Shown here piece after piece: positions 10,988 to 17,744 of a stretch of DNA of 40,487 bases (the stretch's first letter is position 1; each line of letters starts with the position of its first letter). The notes beneath the pieces are model-generated. The model worked only from the letters and a program-made list of their open reading frames with translations. It was not told where the DNA came from and ran no database searches. A program made the translations under genes and the position numbers. Origin of the DNA: Variimorphobacter saccharofermentans (GTDB lineage Bacteria > Bacillota > Clostridia > Lachnospirales > Lachnospiraceae); assembly GCF_014174405.1 (NCBI RefSeq), contig NZ_JACEGA010000001.1, positions 4,107,501-4,147,987 on the forward strand, read 5' to 3'.

Positions 10988-12340
10988 CTATTCCGGATTT
11001 ATCTTCTTTATTAATACATCAATAGTATTATGTAAAGATGAATCTTTCGCAATATCCTTTGATACCTTATCATATCCATGAAGTACTGTTGAGTGATCAC
11101 GGTTACCAAGAATCTTTCCAATCTCTGTAACGGACAAATCAGTTAATCGACGGCAAAGATACATAGCGATCTGTCTTGGATAGGAAATATTGCGACTCTT
11201 ATCCTTCGAATATATTTCACTAGGAGATATATTGTGATGTTCTGCGACTACTTCTACAATTAATTCAGGAGTAATTACTTTTTTCTCGTTTGGAGAAATG
11301 ATATCTTGTAATGCCTCTTCTGCAAGGAGAACATTCAGTTCTCTCTTTTTTAATCTTGAGAAAGCAACAATCTTGGTGAGTGCTCCTTCCAATTCACGAA
11401 TATTGGACTTAATATTGGTTGCGATATAGCGTAATACTTCTTCATCAATCTTATATCCGTCCAACTCTTCCTTCTTCTTAAGAATTGCCATTCTAGTTTC
11501 ATAATCTGGAGATTGAATATCTGCCATTAATCCGTGCTCAAAACGAGAACGAAGTCTGTCTTCTAATGTTAGCATCTCCTTTGGAGGACGATCACTGGAT
11601 ATAATAATTTGCTTTTTCGATTCGTGAAGAGTGTTAAAGGTATGGAAAAACTCTTCCTGTGTACTTTCTTTTCCTATTATAAATTGAATATCATCAATTA
11701 GCAAAATATCAATACTTCTATATTTTTCACGAAATTGCATTGTAGTCTTTTTTTGAATTGCTTCAATTAATTCATTCGTAAATTTTTCACTGGTAACATA
11801 AAGTACCTTGGTATCCGGATTCTGATTCAACACAAAATGAGCAATAGAATGCATTAAGTGTGTCTTCCCGAGACCAACTCCGCCATAAATAAAAAGAGGG
11901 TTATAAATTTCACCCGGGTTTTCTGCAACAGCTAATGCAGCAGCTCTAGCAAATTCATTATTTCCTCCGACTACAAATGTATCAAACGTATATCTGGCAT
12001 TTAGAAAAGTTTGATCATTCGGTTTCTTTTTCGAAGTAACGGGTTCAGCCATCTTCTCCACTGAATCTATCTGACTTTGAAGAACAAACTTAATCTCATA
12101 AGGTTCATTCATGACTTCTTCTATAGAAACTTTTAGTAAAAGCTCATATTTATTACGGATGACATTGAGACTCGGAGGTCCAATACGCTCGTCGTTAATC
12201 AGAATTGTAATTACATGATCAACCACATCATATATTTTCAACGGACGAAGCCATGTATTATATGATACATCTGTAATTCCATATTCAGTTATCAGATATT
12301 TTAATATCTCGTCCCATTTTGATTCAATTAAATTTTTCAT
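10988..12340 (-). CDS. dnaA: Chromosomal replication initiator DnaA
   Basis: DnaA binds its boxes at oriC and, in the ATP form, opens the duplex. The start is ATG at 12340, with GGAGG six bases before it; an ATG at 12352 overlaps that ribosome-binding site and is unlikely. The 450-residue protein has the N-terminal helicase-interaction domain (1-80), a short linker, and an AAA+ domain with Walker A GGVGLGKT (153-160), Walker B ILLIDDIQ (212-219) and the sensor segment SSDRPP. The C-terminal helix-turn-helix contains the DnaA signature RDHSTVLHGYDKV. It is first in the leftward replication block, transcribed away from the oriC region immediately upstream, the usual arrangement for autoregulation. 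Confidence 0.98.
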   Translation of the reverse strand: MKNLIESKWDEILKYLITEYGITDVSYNTWLRPLKIYDVVDHVITILINDERIGPPSLNVIRNKYELLLKVSIEEVMNEPYEIKFVLQSQIDSVEKMAEPVTSKKKPNDQTFLNARYTFDTFVVGGNNEFARAAALAVAENPGEIYNPLFIYGGVGLGKTHLMHSIAHFVLNQNPDTKVLYVTSEKFTNELIEAIQKKTTMQFREKYRSIDILLIDDIQFIIGKESTQEEFFHTFNTLHESKKQIIISSDRPPKEMLTLEDRLRSRFEHGLMADIQSPDYETRMAILKKKEELDGYKIDEEVLRYIATNIKSNIRELEGALTKIVAFSRLKKRELNVLLAEEALQDIISPNEKKVITPELIVEVVAEHHNISPSEIYSKDKSRNISYPRQIAMYLCRRLTDLSVTEIGKILGNRDHSTVLHGYDKVSKDIAKDSSLHNTIDVLIKKINPE

Positions 12341-12372
12341 TGTAGCCTCCATTAATACTCACATAGATATAT

Positions 12373-12399
12373 ATTATAACAAAATTATTAAATTTTCAA
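12373..12399 (-). promoter_or_regulatory. dnaA: Candidate dnaA promoter
   Basis: On the minus strand TTGAAA (12399-12394) is followed by TATAAT (12378-12373) with a 15-bp spacer, or by the overlapping TAATAT with a 17-bp spacer. It lies about 33 bp upstream of the dnaA ATG. A DnaA-box-like TGTGAATAA at 12527-12535 lies further upstream. The motif match is visible; activity is inferred. Confidence 0.45.
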
Positions 12400-12526
12400 T
12401 GGTTATTATGCCATTCTTTATTTTCATAGAATGCAATAACATAGTTTTGATGAGCCTTGAAGACGTCGAAAATAAAAAAGAAAAAGTTTTATATTTAAGC
12501 AATGTTAGTTTTGTGATTATTCATGA

Positions 12527-12703
12527 TGTGAATAATGTTAATAAAGATCTATTAATAAAATTTTACAATATATACATGTGTAATTAGTGAATAAATTTTT
12601 AACATTAATAACATTAATAAAAATGTTTGTAAAATCGAAGAATCAAAGAAAAGATATAATATAAAAAAACAAGATATCCACATAAAAATAATTCTTATCC
12701 ACA
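12527..12703. other. Probable replication origin oriC
   Basis: Between dnaA (minus) and rpmH (plus) lies 841 bp without a gene. It includes a perfect DnaA box TTATCCACA at 12695-12703, ATATCCACA (one mismatch) exactly 21 bp before it at 12674-12682, and TGTGAATAA (one mismatch, opposite strand) at 12527-12535. A two-mismatch box lies at 12586-12594. Between them 12595-12665 is almost pure A/T with the direct repeat AACATTAAT in tandem (about 12600-12620), a plausible unwinding element. Genes diverge on both sides, as expected at an origin. The exact opening site is not resolvable from sequence alone. Confidence 0.75.
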
Positions 12704-12767
12704 TACAGAAAATCAAAGCATATATATAAGGAAGAGATTCAACCTATACTCGAATGTGGAGATTCTG

Positions 12768-12796
12768 TTGATATCATATTAATACTCATTTATATA
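12768..12796 (+). promoter_or_regulatory. Candidate promoter upstream of the structured RNA
   Basis: TTGATA (12768-12773) and TATATA (12791-12796) are separated by 17 bp on the plus strand. The predicted start is near 12803, some 60 bp before the structured RNA and 380 bp before rpmH. The surrounding sequence is very AT-rich, so a chance match is possible. Confidence 0.45.
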
Positions 12797-12862
12797 GATA
12801 ATTGATTTACTAAATAAGTCTAATAAATATACAGAAATAAGAAGAGAAAATAATCAGATATA

Positions 12863-12962
12863 GAAATATAAAATCCTCGGTACTTGGGCTCTGTACTATA
12901 GAGCCTTATGTACCGTTACTAGGAGCAACTTAGCGAAAGAGGCTCCGCGGAGGATATATTTT
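12863..12962 (+). ncRNA. Candidate structured RNA (three-way junction) upstream of rpmH
   Basis: This block is much richer in G and C than its surroundings and folds on paper into a three-way junction. The closing stem pairs ATCCTC (12873-12878) with GAGGAT (12950-12955) and extends past a three-A bulge to GAAATAT with ATATTTT. Arm two pairs GGTAC (12879-12883) with GTACC (12910-12914) and then GGCTCT (12887-12892) with AGAGCC (12900-12905) around a 7-nt loop. Arm three pairs GGAGC (12922-12926) with GCTCC (12942-12946), enclosing CTTAGCGAAAG. It does not match the SRP, 6S, RNase P, tmRNA or common riboswitch signatures I know. It could be a free small RNA or an rpmH leader element. The strand is assigned by the neighbouring rpmH and promoter. 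Confidence 0.45.
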
Positions 12963-13036
12963 CTTATCTCATCTTTTCTTTCCTTCGAAAGTATCAAATA
13001 TATAGAGTTATAAAGAGGTAAAAGCAAAATATTTAC

Positions 13037-13071
13037 TTGACTAAGATGAGCTTAACGTCTATAATAGACGT
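13037..13071 (+). promoter_or_regulatory. rpmH: rpmH promoter with a palindrome over the -10 box
   Basis: TTGACT (13037-13042) and a perfect TATAAT (13060-13065) have a 17-bp spacer, the best promoter in this gap. The -10 box is centred in a perfect inverted repeat ACGTCTA-taa-TAGACGT (13055-13071). Predicted start near 13072, 110 nt before rpmH. The palindrome may be a repressor operator; this is inference. Confidence 0.8.
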
Positions 13072-13087
13072 GATATTCCAATAAGCA

Positions 13088-13118
13088 AACAAGGTGAATT
13101 GTAATACAATTTCTTGTT
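13088..13118 (+). other. Hairpin in the rpmH leader
   Basis: AACAAG (13088-13093) pairs with CTTGTT (13113-13118), and inside it AATTGT (13097-13102) pairs with ACAATT (13106-13111) around a 3-nt loop. It starts about 16 nt after the predicted transcription start and could stabilise or regulate the message. No T-run follows. Confidence 0.45.
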
Positions 13119-13181
13119 ATGAAAATTGATAATAATCTCGCTTACCATAAAATACGGTGCAGCTAAAGGAGGTGCAGAATA

Positions 13182-13316
13182 ATGAAAATGACATTTCAAC
13201 CGAAAAAAAAATCACACTCTAGAGTACACGGGTTTAGAGCTAGAATGAGTACAGCAGGAGGCAGAAAAGTATTATCTGCCAGAAGAGCAAAAGGAAGAAA
13301 GAAGTTATCTGCATAG
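13182..13316 (+). CDS. rpmH: 50S ribosomal protein L34
   Basis: L34 is a small basic protein of the large ribosomal subunit, and this 44-residue reading frame is the normal length. It opens [20 protein letters not shown] and continues with the invariant [11 protein letters not shown] and the Arg/Lys-rich tail [11 protein letters not shown]. The ATG lies 7 nt past a strong AAAGGAGGTG ribosome-binding site. It heads the rightward block, with a strong promoter about 110 bp upstream. A terminator-like hairpin between it and rnpA would lower RNase P protein synthesis relative to L34, a sensible ratio since ribosomes far outnumber RNase P. The reading frame on the opposite strand over this gene is a shadow. 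Confidence 0.98.
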   Translation: MKMTFQPKKKSHSRVHGFRARMSTAGGRKVLSARRAKGRKKLSA

Positions 13317-13385
13317 GTCGCAATTATGTGACCTTTTCTTCTATTGCTGATAATGTAAACTAGAAAGAATACTTCATATAACATA

Positions 13386-13410
13386 AAAATCTGACGTAAT
13401 GTCAGGTTTT
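13386..13410 (+). terminator. Terminator or attenuator between rpmH and rnpA
   Basis: AAAATCTGAC (13386-13395) pairs with GTCAGGTTTT (13401-13410) around a 5-nt loop, with one G-U pair, and T/TA-rich sequence follows. It lies 70 nt after the rpmH stop and 26 nt before rnpA. Partial read-through is probable because rnpA has no obvious promoter of its own. Confidence 0.65.
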
Positions 13411-13435
13411 TATATATATATGAAAGGTTAATTAG

Positions 13436-13771
13436 ATGAATAATACAGAATCGTTAAAGAAAAACGAAGAGTTTGTTGAAGTATATCGTAATGGTAAGTC
13501 GTTAGCGAATAAATATTTGGTAATGTACGTTAAGAAGAATAATATGGAAAAGAACCGTATTGGAATATCGGTAAGTAAAAAGGTTGGAAATAGTGTTGTC
13601 AGACATAGGATAACCAGATTAATCAGAGAAAGCTATCGATTATCGGAAGATAGCTTTGAATTAGGATTTGACATTATTGTTGTGGCCAGAGTAGGAGCCA
13701 AAGAGAAAAGCTACAGTGAGATAGAAAGTGCATTATTACACCTGATGAAGCTTCATAAAATTAGAAAATAA
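13436..13771 (+). CDS. rnpA: Ribonuclease P protein component
   Basis: RnpA is the protein cofactor of RNase P, which removes 5' leaders from pre-tRNA; it helps the RNA subunit bind substrate. The 111-residue protein opens with LKKNEEFVEVYRNGKSLANKYLV, the usual N-terminal helix and strand. The central RNA-binding signature reads RIGISVSKKVGNSVVRHRITRLIRES. The normal RNxxKR core appears as RHRITR, so Asn and Lys of the consensus are replaced by His and Thr, while the flanking Arg residues are kept. It follows rpmH after an attenuator-like hairpin and precedes yidD, as in most bacteria. The ATG has an AAAGG about 9 nt upstream. Confidence 0.97.
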   Translation: MNNTESLKKNEEFVEVYRNGKSLANKYLVMYVKKNNMEKNRIGISVSKKVGNSVVRHRITRLIRESYRLSEDSFELGFDIIVVARVGAKEKSYSEIESALLHLMKLHKIRK

Positions 13772-13823
13772 ACGGATTAATATCTGAACAAATAGAGAGA
13801 TTTATAATTGTAGGGGTATAGAA

Positions 13824-14042
13824 GTGATAATTAGAAGAATATTAGTTATATTGATTAAAGGATATCGAAAATATATTTCACCTCTGAAGAGAACATCTAC
13901 CTGTATCTATACACCTACCTGCTCTTTATATGCAATTGAAGCGTTGGAAAAGTATGGAGCTTTAAAAGGGACATATTTAGCTGTGAGAAGAGTTTTAAGA
14001 TGTCATCCCTTTCATGAAGGAGGGTATGATCCGGTACCGTAA
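13824..14042 (+). CDS. yidD: Membrane protein insertion efficiency factor YidD
   Basis: YidD is a small amphipathic, membrane-associated protein that helps YidC-dependent insertion; its mechanism is not settled. This 72-residue copy starts at a GTG behind AGGGG and contains [11 protein letters not shown], then [20 protein letters not shown], and ends [14 protein letters not shown]. The three conserved cysteines are present. The segment normally reading CRFxPTCS is CIYTPTCS here, so one conserved Arg is lost. It sits 52 bp after rnpA and 65 bp before yidC, the canonical order, and is likely cotranscribed with both. Confidence 0.95.
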   Translation: MIIRRILVILIKGYRKYISPLKRTSTCIYTPTCSLYAIEALEKYGALKGTYLAVRRVLRCHPFHEGGYDPVP

Positions 14043-14107
14043 GAAAGGCCGAATCCTTTTATTGTATGATTATGTCGTAGGACAGGAGCTCTAAGGAGGA
14101 AAAATAA

Positions 14108-15349
14108 TTGTTGATTACAATTTTGACTAAAAATGGTGGACTAATATTGGGTCCGATAGCAAGCCTTTTGGGCTTGATTATGAATGCAATCTATGAATTT
14201 TTTCATTTTTTCGGTATTCAGAATATTGCTTTAACAATATTTGTATTTACCTTTATTACAAAAACATTAATGCTTCCATTAACAATTAAACAACAGAAAT
14301 TTACGAAACTTTCATCTAGAATGAACCCTGAAATTCAGAAAATTCAGGCAAAATATAAAGGAAAAAAAGATGAAGCATCTTTAAGAAAACAACAGGAAGA
14401 GACACAAGCAGTATATCGTAAATATGGTGCCAGCCCTACAGCAGGCTGTTTACCTCTTTTAATTTCTTTACCAATTATGTTTGCATTATTCCAGGTTATT
14501 AATAATATACCGGCATATGTTAATCAGGTAAAGGATTTATATGAATCAGTTGCTTTACAGGTTGCATCTGTACCACAATATAAAGATACCCTGACAACAT
14601 TAGCGGAAGGAGTATCTAGATATCGGCTTACAGAATTTCCAGATACAAATTCTATAATTGATTTGCTTTCAAAATTTAGTAGTGATAAATGGGAGGCATT
14701 TCGTACCAGTTTTCCTACCATTTTGAATAATGTAGTAAATAATGGTAGTGATGGAGCTACGATTGCAGCTCAAATTGATAGTATTCAGAATGTGAATACC
14801 TTCTTTGGATTAAACATTACGAATAATCCTGGTTGGAAATTCCCTGGTATTCTTATACCGATTCTTGCTATGGGATTACAGTTTATTCAAGGAAAGCAAA
14901 TGCAGATAAAGAATACTAGCAATGATAATAATAGCGCTGCAGCAATGACAAATTCTATGAATGTTGTAATGCCTATTATGTCAGGTGTATTCTGTGTTAC
15001 CTTACCAACTGGTGTAGGCTTATACTGGATTGCAACCAGCATATTTGCTATTATACAGCAGCTCTTTGTAAACAAATATCTTGATCGTGTGAATGTAGAT
15101 GATTTAATTGAGAAAAATATAGAGAAGGCCAGTAAAAAAGTTTCTCCTAACAAAGGAAACGGAACATCATTGCAGGAATTAGCTCGAAAGCAAACGAAGA
15201 ATATTGAAAGTAAAGTTGTTGCTGAGAATGATTATGTTGAGGCTTCTGAGGATAATAGTAATGATGAAGATACATCTTCCGCTCCCAAAAGTATATCAGA
15301 TATAGCAAATCTATTAAAAAACAGAAATGTAGATAAGGGGGATAAATAA
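14108..15349 (+). CDS. yidC: Membrane protein insertase YidC/Oxa1
   Basis: YidC inserts and folds membrane proteins alone or with SecYEG. This 413-residue protein starts at TTG 14108, placed 8 nt after AGGAGG; a second TTG follows directly. There is no lipobox signal peptide, unlike many Bacillus SpoIIIJ proteins. The conserved core begins at about residue 35 with IALTIFVFTFITKTLMLPLT, where the usual hydrophilic-groove Arg is a Lys. A charged hairpin (KQQKFTKLSSRMNPEIQKIQ onward) follows, then the segment GCLPLLISLPIMFALFQVI. A loop of about 100 residues precedes the last membrane helices at about 240-320, and a Ser/Asp/Glu-rich cytoplasmic tail ends the protein. It is immediately followed by jag, 2 bp after the stop. 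Confidence 0.96.
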   Translation: MLITILTKNGGLILGPIASLLGLIMNAIYEFFHFFGIQNIALTIFVFTFITKTLMLPLTIKQQKFTKLSSRMNPEIQKIQAKYKGKKDEASLRKQQEETQAVYRKYGASPTAGCLPLLISLPIMFALFQVINNIPAYVNQVKDLYESVALQVASVPQYKDTLTTLAEGVSRYRLTEFPDTNSIIDLLSKFSSDKWEAFRTSFPTILNNVVNNGSDGATIAAQIDSIQNVNTFFGLNITNNPGWKFPGILIPILAMGLQFIQGKQMQIKNTSNDNNSAAAMTNSMNVVMPIMSGVFCVTLPTGVGLYWIATSIFAIIQQLFVNKYLDRVNVDDLIEKNIEKASKKVSPNKGNGTSLQELARKQTKNIESKVVAENDYVEASEDNSNDEDTSSAPKSISDIANLLKNRNVDKGDK

Positions 15350-15351
15350 CT

Positions 15352-16176
15352 ATGGATTGGAAAGAAATTTCAGCGAAAACAGTGGATGAAGCCTTAACCA
15401 ATGCAATGTTGGAATTAGGGACAACAATCGATAATATAGAATATGAGATAATTGAAAAAGAATCCAGCGGTTTTTTAGGAATCTTCGGTAAGCCCGCCAA
15501 AATCAAAGTACGTTTAAAAATGAGCTTGGAAAATACAGCAAAGAAATTTTTACAGGATGTATTCCAGGCAATGAATATTCAAGCAGAGATTCAGGTTTTA
15601 TATGACCAGGAAAATGCCACATTAGAAATTAATGTTGACGGCGAAGAAATGGGTGTATTAATAGGAAAAAGAGGACAAACCCTTGATTCACTTCAGTATT
15701 TAATCAGTCTGGTTATAAATAAAAACAGTGAAAACTATGTAAAGGTTAAATTAGATACTGAGAATTATCGCGAACGAAGAAAAGAAACACTTGAGAATCT
15801 TGCTAAGAATATTGCATTCAAAGTTAAGAGAACAAGAAAGCCTATTTCCTTAGAACCTATGAATCCATACGAGAGAAGAATTATTCATTCTGCATTACAA
15901 AATGATAAGTATGTAGAGACTTATTCGGAAGGTGAAGAGCCTTATCGTAAAGTGGTCGTTAATATAAAAAAAGGAATGAGAGATTTAAAGTATTCCAATA
16001 ATAAGTCTACTGGTGGATATCGTAAGGATTATAATAAAGACGGTAACAGAGGTTATAACAAACCTTACAATATCAGTAAAAGTGGTTATAACAAGAATTA
16101 TAGTACCGATTATATAAAGGATTATGAGAAATATAAGGAAAGTAAGGAAAAGAAAGAACAGGTTGAAACAGTATAG
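15352..16176 (+). CDS. jag: Jag/KhpB family RNA-binding protein
   Basis: Jag (KhpB, EloR) is an RNA-binding protein usually encoded next to yidC and linked in Firmicutes to cell elongation and division control. The 274-residue protein has a Jag_N domain (1-50, with the ESSGFLGIFGKPAKI turn), a type II KH domain (about 85-145) with the GKRGQTLDSLQYL motif, and an R3H domain (about 145-205) with RRIIHSALQ. Its last 65 or so residues are a low-complexity tail built of Tyr, Asn, Lys and Gly repeats (GYNKPYNISKSGYNKNY). That tail is probably disordered and is longer than in many homologues. The start is 2 bp after the yidC stop behind AAGGGGG, so the two are translationally coupled. A terminator follows. 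Confidence 0.94.
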   Translation: MDWKEISAKTVDEALTNAMLELGTTIDNIEYEIIEKESSGFLGIFGKPAKIKVRLKMSLENTAKKFLQDVFQAMNIQAEIQVLYDQENATLEINVDGEEMGVLIGKRGQTLDSLQYLISLVINKNSENYVKVKLDTENYRERRKETLENLAKNIAFKVKRTRKPISLEPMNPYERRIIHSALQNDKYVETYSEGEEPYRKVVVNIKKGMRDLKYSNNKSTGGYRKDYNKDGNRGYNKPYNISKSGYNKNYSTDYIKDYEKYKESKEKKEQVETV

Positions 16177-16202
16177 CATTCAATATGTATGTTGAAGTAG
16201 GG

Positions 16203-16241
16203 GGTGTCTTAAAAGTATAGCATACTTTAAGGCACCTTTTT
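16203..16241 (+). terminator. Terminator between jag and mnmE
   Basis: GGTGTCTTAAAAGTAT pairs with ATACTTTAAGGCACC (one bulge, one G-U) around a 3-nt loop and is followed by TTTTT. It lies 26 nt past the jag stop and 25 nt before mnmE, so it may end the ribosomal and insertase operon or attenuate read-through. Confidence 0.8.
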
Positions 16242-16266
16242 ATGAGTTTAGATAAGGAGATATGGC

Positions 16267-17643
16267 ATGAGTAATGATACAATCGCAGCTATCGCAACAG
16301 GATTAAGTAATGCAGGAATTAGTATTATTCGAATTAGTGGTGATAATTCATTATCGATCATAGACCGTATTTATCGATCAAAGTCAGCAAATAAATTATT
16401 GTCTAAAGAAAAGAGTCATACCATTCATTATGGATATATCGTAGATAATGAAGAGATCGTTGATGAAGTAATGGTAAGCATTATGAGAGCACCGAAAACT
16501 TATACTAGAGAAGATACGATCGAGATTAATTGTCACGGAGGTATCGTAGTTACTAGAAAAGTATTTGAGACAGTTCTTAAATATGGTGCCAGAATTGCTG
16601 AGCCGGGTGAGTTTACAAAGAGAGCTTTTTTAAATGGAAGAATAGATTTGTCTCAGGCAGAAGCCGTTTGTGATATAATACATGCAAAGAATGAGTTATC
16701 ACTTAAGAACTCACTACATCAGTTAAAAGGAAGAATCCATCATATCATTACAGACCTTAGAAATCGAATTCTAAGAGATATTGCCTTTATTGAAGCTGCA
16801 CTGGATGACCCTGAGCATATCAGTTTAGATGGATTTCAGGATGAATTAGCAAATCATATCAAACAAGAATGTGATGAGATTAATCAACTTATTAAAGAAT
16901 CTAAAAACGGAAAGATAATAAAAGAAGGGATAAAAACCGCTATAATAGGTAAACCCAATGCCGGAAAGTCCAGCCTTCTTAATTCGTTAGTAGGAGAAGA
17001 AAGAGCAATCGTAACTGATATAGCAGGAACTACCAGAGATACTTTAGAGGAAATCATCAATTTTAATGGAATTATGCTGAATGTGATAGATACTGCAGGA
17101 ATTCGTGACACAGTGGATGTAATAGAAAAAATGGGTGTAGAGAAAGCATTACGAATTGCAGATGAAGCGGACCTGATTATTTATGTTCTGGATTCTTCTA
17201 CAGAGCTAGATGATAATGATGAAAACATATTAAAGTTAATCGAAAATAAAAAAGCACTATTAGTCCTAAACAAGACAGATCTTGATACAAAAATCTCTAC
17301 TATGGATATTGAGAAGAAAACAAATCATCCGATAATAAGTATGTCTGTGAAAGAAAATCTAGGTTTTGATCAGCTAGAGAATATGATTCGAAAAATGTTT
17401 TTTGAAGGGGAAATCACGTTCAATGAAGATATTTATATCACAAATGACAGGCATAGAGAGGCATTTCAACAGGCCCTGGATAGTTTGCAGATGGTATTAA
17501 AAAGCATAGAGGCAGATATGCCTGAGGATTTTTATTCCATAGATTTAATGAATGCATATGAGGTATTAGGGCGTATAATTGGAGAAAATGTAGAGGAAGA
17601 TTTAGTTAATATGATATTTAAAGAATTTTGTATGGGAAAATAG
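16267..17643 (+). CDS. mnmE: tRNA uridine-5-carboxymethylaminomethyl modification GTPase
   Basis: MnmE works with MnmG to add a carboxymethylaminomethyl or aminomethyl group to wobble uridine 34 of several tRNAs. The 458-residue protein has the N-terminal folate-binding domain (1-120, TIAAIATG start), a central helical domain interrupted by the G domain, and the signature C-terminus FCMGK whose Cys is catalytic. G-domain motifs are GKPNAGKS (228-235), the TIAGTTRDT switch region (DIAGTTRDT), DTAGIRDT and NKTDL. A good AAGGAG lies before the ATG. It follows jag after a terminator and precedes its partner mnmG after a 95-bp gap with a palindrome. Confidence 0.98.
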   Translation: MSNDTIAAIATGLSNAGISIIRISGDNSLSIIDRIYRSKSANKLLSKEKSHTIHYGYIVDNEEIVDEVMVSIMRAPKTYTREDTIEINCHGGIVVTRKVFETVLKYGARIAEPGEFTKRAFLNGRIDLSQAEAVCDIIHAKNELSLKNSLHQLKGRIHHIITDLRNRILRDIAFIEAALDDPEHISLDGFQDELANHIKQECDEINQLIKESKNGKIIKEGIKTAIIGKPNAGKSSLLNSLVGEERAIVTDIAGTTRDTLEEIINFNGIMLNVIDTAGIRDTVDVIEKMGVEKALRIADEADLIIYVLDSSTELDDNDENILKLIENKKALLVLNKTDLDTKISTMDIEKKTNHPIISMSVKENLGFDQLENMIRKMFFEGEITFNEDIYITNDRHREAFQQALDSLQMVLKSIEADMPEDFYSIDLMNAYEVLGRIIGENVEEDLVNMIFKEFCMGK

Positions 17644-17698
17644 TGTTATATGATATTATAATATTATAAAGTACGATTTTTAGTGCTGATTTGACAAA

Positions 17699-17712
17699 TT
17701 GACTTAAGTCAA
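17699..17712. promoter_or_regulatory. Perfect CRP/FNR-like palindrome before mnmG
   Basis: TTGACTTAAGTCAA is a perfect 14-bp palindrome fitting the CRP/FNR-family pattern TTGAY-N4-RTCAA. It lies 27 to 40 bp before the mnmG start and overlaps an AATTGACTT stretch preceded by TTGACA (17691-17696). No convincing -10 box is seen downstream. Operator function is inference. Confidence 0.45.
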
Positions 17713-17744
17713 AGTTGTTTTATTAGAAAGGGAATGGATTGAAT

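Noticed and set aside
12399..12587. 62-residue open frame in the oriC gap
   Set aside because: No ribosome-binding site, AT-rich low-complexity translation, and it overlaps DnaA boxes. Better explained as origin DNA.
12863..12962. Structured RNA as a hammerhead, SRP or 6S RNA
   Set aside because: The hammerhead CUGANGA core, the SRP GGAA tetraloop motif and the large 6S bubble are all absent.
13196..13384. Open frame on the minus strand over rpmH
   Set aside because: It is a shadow of the L34 gene, whose plus-strand frame has a strong ribosome-binding site and exact family match.
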